From Cryptomeria japonica (lineage: Eukaryota > Streptophyta > Pinopsida > Cupressales > Cupressaceae), in the NCBI RefSeq assembly GCF_030272615.1, contig NC_081405.1, forward strand, positions 569,779,095 to 569,843,094: DNA of 64,000 bases. The letters are read 5' to 3'. The position numbers and the translations under genes are program-made. This document shows, piece after piece, positions 57,001 through 64,000 of this stretch (positions are counted from its first letter, which is position 1; each line of letters begins with the position of its first letter). The notes below the pieces were generated by a model. That model was not told the DNA's origin. It did no database searches and saw only the letters and a program-made list of their open reading frames with translations.

Positions 57001-59329
57001 AGAACAATATAAATTAAAATTATAATAATAAATTAATAATATAGTTTATTGTTTGTAAAGAGTTTAATAATAATATGTGTCTAATGAAAAGTTCTTTCAA
57101 AGAAACTGAAAATTGCAATGAAATCGATCCAGAAATATAAAACAAAGAAAAAATTTAGTTTAGGAAAAAGGAAACTCAAAGTGTCACAAAATATATTGAT
57201 GATAGAGTATGTATATCTCCTCATTGTGTACATTTTTCCAAGTTGCTTAGTTATGATGTGTGCTCACAAAAAATGAAGAACATGAGGGAGCTTAATTGCT
57301 CAAGGATGCATGATATGATAAAAAATATATAAGTGCTGGCATAAGGCATTAGGAAATAATACCATGAAGGGTGATGGTAGATGGAGGGAGATCAAGGATG
57401 GAAATTAGAGATGATCTTTCAAGCCATGAGATGTTACCAAGTGGAAATATGTGAAGGCCTGAAAGGGAGATTGTACCCTTTATGGTTGGATAAGTTTGGT
57501 GACTGTATTAAAAAATAGGAGATGGAAACTTTAACTCCAAGGGTAAGAAGAAAGTAGTTATGGTTGATAATGTTTGACTGATTATAACACTCCAATGTAC
57601 AATTGAGATCCTATACTATGTTTCATTGGGGTATTTCACTTGACATAGGTTAAGTTCTCAAAAATGGATGACTTTAAATCAAGTTAGACATTTGGCTTGA
57701 GTTGATGGAGGCTAAACAAATTTTTGACTAATTTAGGATAGGCAAATTTCCTAAGAGACTACTAAGGTGGTGGATTTGCTTAGGATTTAGGATCTCAACT
57801 GTGTTTATGATGCTATAAATGTTGATAAGGAATGATTTTATGGTGTCTTAATATATGATATACTATGTTTTAGGTAGATGGTGTGGCTAAAATGATCGTA
57901 ATGAGATGGATAATCCTTCAAAAAAAATTGCTTGTAGGAACAGGACCAAAAAGAAAAACTATCCATGGTTGAAATAGTTTACATTGTGGATTCACCCAAT
58001 ATAAGATTAATTTTTTTAAGGATAGGGTGAATTCACCCAAATAGGTGATTACATGGCATCACCCAAGAACAAGGTATATTTTGCTATTCACAAAGTAGTG
58101 ACATCATTAGGGATCTATGAACTAGGTGATGAATTCACCCCACTACAGATCACTTTCACCAAAAGATCAATGGTTAAACTAAATAAGGAGGATGACTAGA
58201 TCAAGGACGTGACCTAGTAGACTCATTTGATGAAAAAAAAAATTTCCCAAATGAAGGGTGAAATCAGCCAAACAAAAGTAGGACAAGATTGATAAGGGTT
58301 GAACACTCAAGCTAATTTTTATAATAGACAACAAATTCCCTTGAGTAAATGACACATTTCCCTAAGAGGAGATATGTTGATCAGCTCACTAAGGCTAGAA
58401 AAATACACCAAGATTATATATAGATTGGACAAACCAATGAATATTCGAGTGGGAGTGGTAACTCAGCATGGGTCCAATTAATATAATAAGTTATCCTAGA
58501 ATAACATTTATTAACATAGAATAAATCTCTTTTCACATGCAACATCATTATAAGAAGAGGTTTGAATGGGTTTGACCATAGTTCTCAAGGGAAACCCAAA
58601 CTATCTTGGATCCATGTAACTTATCTTGTGCAAGGTGTGTTGGTGTGTGATTGATTGAATGTATGCAAATGAACTAGGATAAAGAAGGTAATTGTGAACA
58701 AGATTAACAAAATGCTTAAATCTCAAAATAGAAACGTACAATAGAAAGTTTGATTAGGAAAGGAAGTGCAAAGAGGCATCAATAAATTCAGTCTAATGCT
58801 AACTAGGTAGGATAGGGGTGCTAGGCCCTATCATGTAGAATAAAAAATATACAGGTGCTTTTTTTTGAAACCTGATCAAGGAGTTACAAGGTGTTTATCT
58901 TTATAAACTAGAGTCAAACCAAGAGGAAACTAGAATTAGGCACTATAGTATTTAGGTTTTTGTCTCTACAATGTATAAATTATTTTTCATTGTCTAGTGT
59001 ATTTGTCTATAACTTTTGATTGTTCTCAATCTTTGGATTTTCACCTACACACAAGAAAGAACTGAAAATGTTGGTTTGTTGAGAGCCTTCCCTAAGTCAA
59101 TAGCTATATTATTATTTGAACATCCACAAGATCAATAATGATGATGATGATGATGAAGAGCATTTTCTCTCAAGGGAGAAAAGGAAAATGAATAACATAA
59201 ACAAAAATGATTACCTTAGGCACAAAGCCCTTGTTTTGACCTCACTTGAGGTGATGTAGACTTGCTCTCATGAGATCTTACAAATAATTAGGGTAGCTGC
59301 AAGAAGTTTGGTCCCAATTAGGGGGAAGT
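57001..59329. other. Unassigned sequence
   Basis: No supported gene. The words GTGGATTCACCCAA, GGTGAATTCACCCAAA and GATGAATTCACCCCAC occur at about 57980, 58028 and 58130. An (ATG)n run lies at 59137-59156. Confidence 0.5.
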
Positions 59330-59414
59330 GTGTGTGTTGGAAACAATGTTTCTAGAAATGTCGACCCGTTTTTAGAAAACAAGCATTCGTTGTGCTTTGG
59401 GCGCCCGAGCCAAA

Positions 59415-59700
59415 AATTTACAAAACGAGGCTCCATTATTAAAAAAATCAAGACTCATTATTTAAAAAATGGGTGTCCATTATTTACAAAATGGGGCCCC
59501 ATTTTTTTAAATATATATTTTCAAATAGTGAAGCCCCATTATGTAAAAAATGGGGTGATGTTATTTAAAACATTAGGTCCCGTTTTGTAGAAGTAATTTA
59601 AAAAAAAACCTACAAACTTATTTTCACACTTTATAAAATGGGTACCCATTACATTTAAATAATGGGGACCCCTTATAGAAAGAGGCCTCGTTATTTAAAA
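59415..59700. repeat. Degenerate palindromic repeat (AAAATGGGGNCCCATT)
   Basis: Seven or more units pair a TTTACAAAATGGG-type half with a CCCATTATTTA-type half, about 25-35 bp apart (for example AAATGGGGCCCCATTTTT near 59490). A chance open frame runs through part of it (59330-59590). Looks like short inverted repeats rather than a gene. Confidence 0.65.
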
Positions 59701-60790
59701 TTTGAATACCATAATCATCATGTGCCTTGGGATTTGGGTCGCTTAAGGCTTGGAATGCCCAAACTTGAGCCTTGGAGCTTGAAGTTCAAGGTTGGACTAT
59801 GCAAGTAACAAAATACTAACTTCTATTATACGTTTAATACCCTATTTTATACAATTATCACATAAAATTAAAACCTATTAGAGATTACATTATGTAGATC
59901 TCAAACATATAATTCTTTTTAAGATTTGATTGTTTTTCTATTTTTTAATAAATTTGTGCTAGATTTGGTCCATAAACTTGAACTGTTGAGTTTTCTTATT
60001 TATTTATTAACGTTTTATTTTTTGTATATATTTTTTAAAATTATATGACATCAATCTACACATAATTCTTTTCTAAATAAAAAAATCAGAAAATGATAAC
60101 TTTAGGTCAAATTATGTTGGTCATACTCGTGATGGTCCTAAAATAGGTATTTTTAAATAGTGGGTTTTCAAAAAATCACTTTGAAAAGTCAATTTATATT
60201 AGCTGGGTATTAAAATAAATTACATATTTGGAAACTAGATTCTAAATGCTAAACTTCATAGTCCTAACATTTTTCAATATTCAATCTCTAAGTGGTTCAA
60301 ATTTTTAGGTGAAATGTGGGAAAAATTGAAAATCAAGGAAAACACTTCCTTTTTTTGGCCAAAAAGTGGACTCAATTTCTTGCAAACACCAATTAGGGCA
60401 ACATGAAAGAAATAAAAATGGATGATTCTTGATAAAATATCTCAATATTGTTTATATAAATATTCCTATTTCTCTTCTTGATAGATCTATAATTTTGTAA
60501 GGATTGAATTAATGTCTTCCTAGAGATTAGAGATCATTAGACTAGATATTTTGGAATGAGCAAGGGAGTCACATTTATATATGTCTTACGCCTTTTCAAA
60601 AAAGCTATTTAGGAAAGGTTGATTAAAAGAATACAACCATTAACTGACCATACCAATAATTAAAATATATAAATTTAGAGTAAAATTGGGTGGATATTAG
60701 CATTGGACACTAGTGTTCAACCCTCTTTTACTATGCAAAGTGCTAGATAATAGAATATGTGTTCCATATTGTAGATCCAAATCCAATATA

Positions 60791-60955
60791 TAGTCATATT
60801 TAGATTAGTTTATGCACGATCAAAAAATATGTTGTATATAAATTACAAGGGTATGAGCCTATGCCCATATAGTCATATATAGTCATATTTAGATCAGTTT
60901 ATGCAGGATATTTATAGCCTACTTTAGCAAGGGTATGAGCTTATGCCCATATATC
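60791..60955. repeat. Imperfect 90-100 bp tandem duplication
   Basis: TCATATTTAGATYAGTTTATGCASGAT and AAGGGTATGAGCYTATGCCCATAT words each occur twice in the same order. Confidence 0.8.
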
Positions 60956-62599
60956 TGATAAAGTTTAGAGAAGCCAAGACATTTCAATATTGTTCTATTA
61001 AATATACAAGATGACTCCAAGATGAGAGATGTGATAGGTCCCAAAATTTATGATCCAATCAATCCATAATGCCCAAATAAAAAGGGATCACCCACACACA
61101 TGAGACATAGGAAAAATGAAATGATGGGAAATGGGATCCTAACATACAGATATAAAATGAGATCCCAAATCAAGATTAATCTCATTAGGTAAAATAGATG
61201 CCAAGATCTAACTTCAATCCTAAAAGAAAAATTGATGTTGAGTATCGTTATTGTAGTGTTGTAAATTGTCATCGGTCCAATTTACACCTCTTGTTTGTGC
61301 TCTCACTTTAGCATCTCCTATCCTCATCCCCTCTCTAGGTCTGGTCTGACCTCATTCTCCATCTTTGAGGCCATAAAAACCCATTAGTGGATCCCATGGT
61401 GAGGTACCCTTACCTCTAGCACCTTATTTTGGTGGTGTTTGCAGAGGGAGCAGGGTGTGGAATGCTTTGGTCTAGACCATGGCACCTTTAAATTCCATGG
61501 TCTCTCTCAATGCGGCCCCAATTTAAAATAGGGTAGGTTCTCTATCTCCTTGGTTGTTTTTCGATCCCTCTATCTACACATGAGTATTGGAGGTTGACCT
61601 AATCAGTAATTTACCTAGGTAACCCTGTATAAATTCATCCTATCAATTAATTTTGACGTCAATAAGATATCCCTAATATTTGTGCATCCATGAAACATTC
61701 ACCATCAAGCATTTTCAAAGATCTTCAAGGCTACATATTCATAACTCAAGCATTGAGGAACAAAGTTACATCAATCTTATGCAAGCATGTGTGTGTGATT
61801 AGGGTTTTTCATTTTAATGTATTTGTCACACCATTACATAAAACATTTGTGATTACATTCGAGGAGAATTGCATCATCATCAAAAATTACAGATCTAAGT
61901 TATATTTCCTTAACAGTTATTTTAGTATTTGTAATATTTTATCCAACATTAATTCCTAAACTAAGGTTTGACTTATGAAAACCCTTATGTCTAACATATT
62001 TTTATTTCTTTCTATGTGCAGGAAATAGGTGCATAGATGTACTTGGAGAATCTGATAGAGTCAACAATGGCAAATAGGTCAGTTTCTAAGGACAAATTTC
62101 AAGCATTTTCATCTATTTCAACTTAAAGAGAGGGAAAGAAACCCTAACAAGTGAACCTAATCATAATTTCAGCCCTTTCCTTATTTCGATTGAGGCTATA
62201 TCTATTAGGTTCACCCAACTTTCAACGTATGGTTAATTTGGCTAGTTAGAGGATTTTTCATTTGGTAAAACCCTAATTCCAAATTACACCATTACATTTT
62301 GGTGAACTTAACTTCTTACATGCTGATATCTAATTCCTTGTCTCGGATCTTATTTGTATGCACTTTATTTTTTGAATTTTCACTCATAGATCTTATTTGC
62401 ATTTAAATTACATAAATTTAGAGGTTAATTTCATAAAAAATCCCTAATTTATTTTTATCAAATTTGACTTGTGGGTTGCATAATTATTCATTTACATTTT
62501 AAATTCTAATTTTTATGACATTTTATGTTTAAATTTAGATGCATTCAATCATTGTTTTTGTACTTGCATTAGTGAAAAAACCTAAAAATTGCATATTGT
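60956..62599. other. Unassigned sequence before element D
   Basis: No gene supported. A TGTATAAATTC box at about 61626 could be a TATA element, so part of this may be an LTR of element D or of another element, but no partner is in the window. Confidence 0.35.
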
Positions 62600-63085
62600 T
62601 GGGCATGTGTAGGATCATGGTAAAAGTAGCAGTCACCAAGGAAGAAAAAGGTAAGTCTTTGGTCAAGAAATAGGTAAGTATGAAAAATAACTCCTTTAAT
62701 GGCTCTTGCTACAAATGTAATAGAGTAGGACATAAGGCAATATAATTTAGAAGTAGTATAAATCAAACTTCTAATCCATTTTTTGGTAGATGTTACACAT
62801 GCAATAAATATGATCATAAAGCTAATCAATGTAGGAATATGGTTATAAATTAGAATATATATAATTACTCTAGAGGTGGATGTTATACATTTAATACTTT
62901 TGGACACAAAGCTATCCAGTGCAAGTGAAGCCAAAATCTGGCAAACATCAAGTGTTACAACTACAATAAAGCTAAACATATGGCAAGAAAATACAAAAGA
63001 AAAGGTTCAAAATCAAACCAAAATAGTAAAAAGGGTCAATTTGGAAGATGTCAAAATAGAAATGAAGAAGATATAGAAAAATAAG
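62600..63085 (+). pseudogene. gag remnant of element D (four zinc-knuckle modules)
   Basis: The + strand shows four modules: CYKCNRVGHKAI.F, CYTCNKYDHKANQC, CYTFNTFGHKAIQC and CYNYNKAKHMARKY (62700-63000). Each is introduced by a short Asn/Gly/Ser linker, the layout seen in A, X and Y. Only the second keeps all four metal ligands. A basic tail follows. Stops lie near 62671, 62743, 62850 and 62926. Confidence 0.75.
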
Positions 63086-64000
63086 GAAACCATAGATACA
63101 TCAGCAGCCAACTCTGGTGTAGTCATCTCACCTAGAAATTACAAAGTTTGTGGCTTTGGCTTGAGGGGGTGGAGGCAATTTGAAAGCATATTCTTATCCC
63201 GAACCAAAGTAGTATAAGGTCGTAATACCGACTGAAGAGAGCTTGAAGGAATCTGGTCATCAGTGTCATAACTCATCACAAGATCTTGTAGGTTTTTATG
63301 AAAGTCGAGAATGTGGAAGATAGCTCATGCACATTTAATGCAAAGCACTTAATGAAGGAATATATGGACAACATTTCGATGAATCTCATTTCACCTCAAA
63401 TTAAAGAAGCAATGAAGAGTTGTAAAGATGGTTAAGGTGATCAGTGAGTTTAGGTTTTCTCTAGCAAGTTTTGATCAGGGTTTGCAATTTGCAAAGTTAG
63501 TGATCATGAACACTCCAACCATCATTGATGTTGCCTCCAAGCCTTGACTTGTGTTCATGAAGACGTTGTACAAAGAAATAGAGATTGATCCGATTAGGAC
63601 ATTTTCAACCATATCGACTGGGGTTGTTCTAGCGAAAGATGTTAGGTCCTACACCCATGTCAAGATAGAATAGTTTGGTCATCATGGAATGATGCTAGAT
63701 TTATGGACTGAGAAGTTGGTGAATGAGCATGGCCAAGAAAAGCCTGAATTTGCTAACCTGGTCAAGAAGAATTTGAACACATGGAATAATTTTCCCATTA
63801 TTTGTCATGACGACAAGTGGCTTAAGTTAGACATGAGAAGGTTTCATGATGAATTTCTCTAGTTAGATCAAACTCACCTGATGAACAAAGGTGTAATGAA
63901 GGCCATTACTAGTCTGCATGATTCTGGTGAGTTTCCTAGACTAAAATTTGCAAAAAAACAAGGTTGTTATGGACTTGATAGGTGTGACATTTGACAAACA
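63086..64000 (+). pseudogene. Second reading frame of element D, resembling that of A
   Basis: After gag, coding-like pieces read FMKTLYKEIEIDPIRTFSTI, GMMLDLWTEKLVNEHGQEKPEFANLVKK and HDDKWLKLDMRRFHDEFL, then MNKGVMKAITSLHDSGEF. The last stretch parallels 8640-8780 of A. No pol motif is seen. The window ends inside it. Stops are mostly TAG. Confidence 0.5.

Noticed and set aside
57360-57700. Possible copia pre-integrase fragment
   Set aside because: A few words suggested it, but no motif (WHxRLGH, DSGC or CX2C) could be confirmed in any frame.
61048-61272. Short hydrophobic frame on the - strand
   Set aside because: No start context, motif or neighbour supports it.

Overview
The window looks like a non-coding, retrotransposon-packed stretch of a large plant nuclear genome. 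It is AT-rich and contains plant-type Ty1/copia and Ty3/gypsy LTR retrotransposons nested in one another, TG...CA long terminal repeats, initiator-Met-tRNA and Arg-tRNA primer sites, a plant mobile domain gene, and many coding frames ended by TAG where glutamine or tryptophan would be expected. A conifer or other gymnosperm is my best guess from the style of the repeats, but that is inference. No prokaryotic features, rRNA, tRNA gene or CRISPR array is supported.

Layout. 1-5144: 3' part of a gypsy-type element (L, + strand), ending in its 3' LTR. 5145-5730 and 12658-12859: two pieces of an old copia-type gag (X, - strand), split by element A (5731-12657, + strand). A has copia-type LTRs and a zinc-knuckle gag, but where pol should be it carries an unrecognised second reading frame. 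12860-39744: gypsy element B (+ strand, about 2 kb LTRs), whose gag is split by a 16.1 kb Tat-like gypsy element E (15653-31798, - strand) with a perfect GTAAC target duplication. 41206-42320: gag and primer site of another old copia-type element (Y, - strand). Its 5' LTR (42323-50268) is split by the copia element C (43008-49611, + strand). 50269-62600: mostly unassigned sequence, with a (GA)37 microsatellite, one small candidate host gene (52235-52468, - strand), and a 1.64 kb solo LTR with a perfect CTTAT duplication. 62600-64000: the start of another zinc-knuckle gag (D), followed by a frame resembling the unknown frame of A.

How the parts work together. C encodes the copia set (gag, protease, integrase, reverse transcriptase/RNase H) but has stops, frameshifts and a damaged RT active site. 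E encodes gag, protease, RT, RNase H, a second RNase H and integrase leftwards. In the opposite direction, near its 3' end, it carries a plant mobile domain gene with its own TATA box and repeat-rich leader. B carries the same kinds of domains in an unusual order, with the extra RNase H before RT. A, X, Y and D share a four-knuckle style of gag. A and D suggest a non-autonomous family that keeps a pol-unrelated second protein.

The points most worth attention are: the antisense mobile-domain unit in E with its covarying hairpin array; the same GCGTCTGTG-type repeats, in sense orientation, upstream of both E genes; the displaced RNase H of B; the unknown protein shared by A and D; and coding-like sequence inside the LTRs of B. 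All divergence figures are counts by eye.
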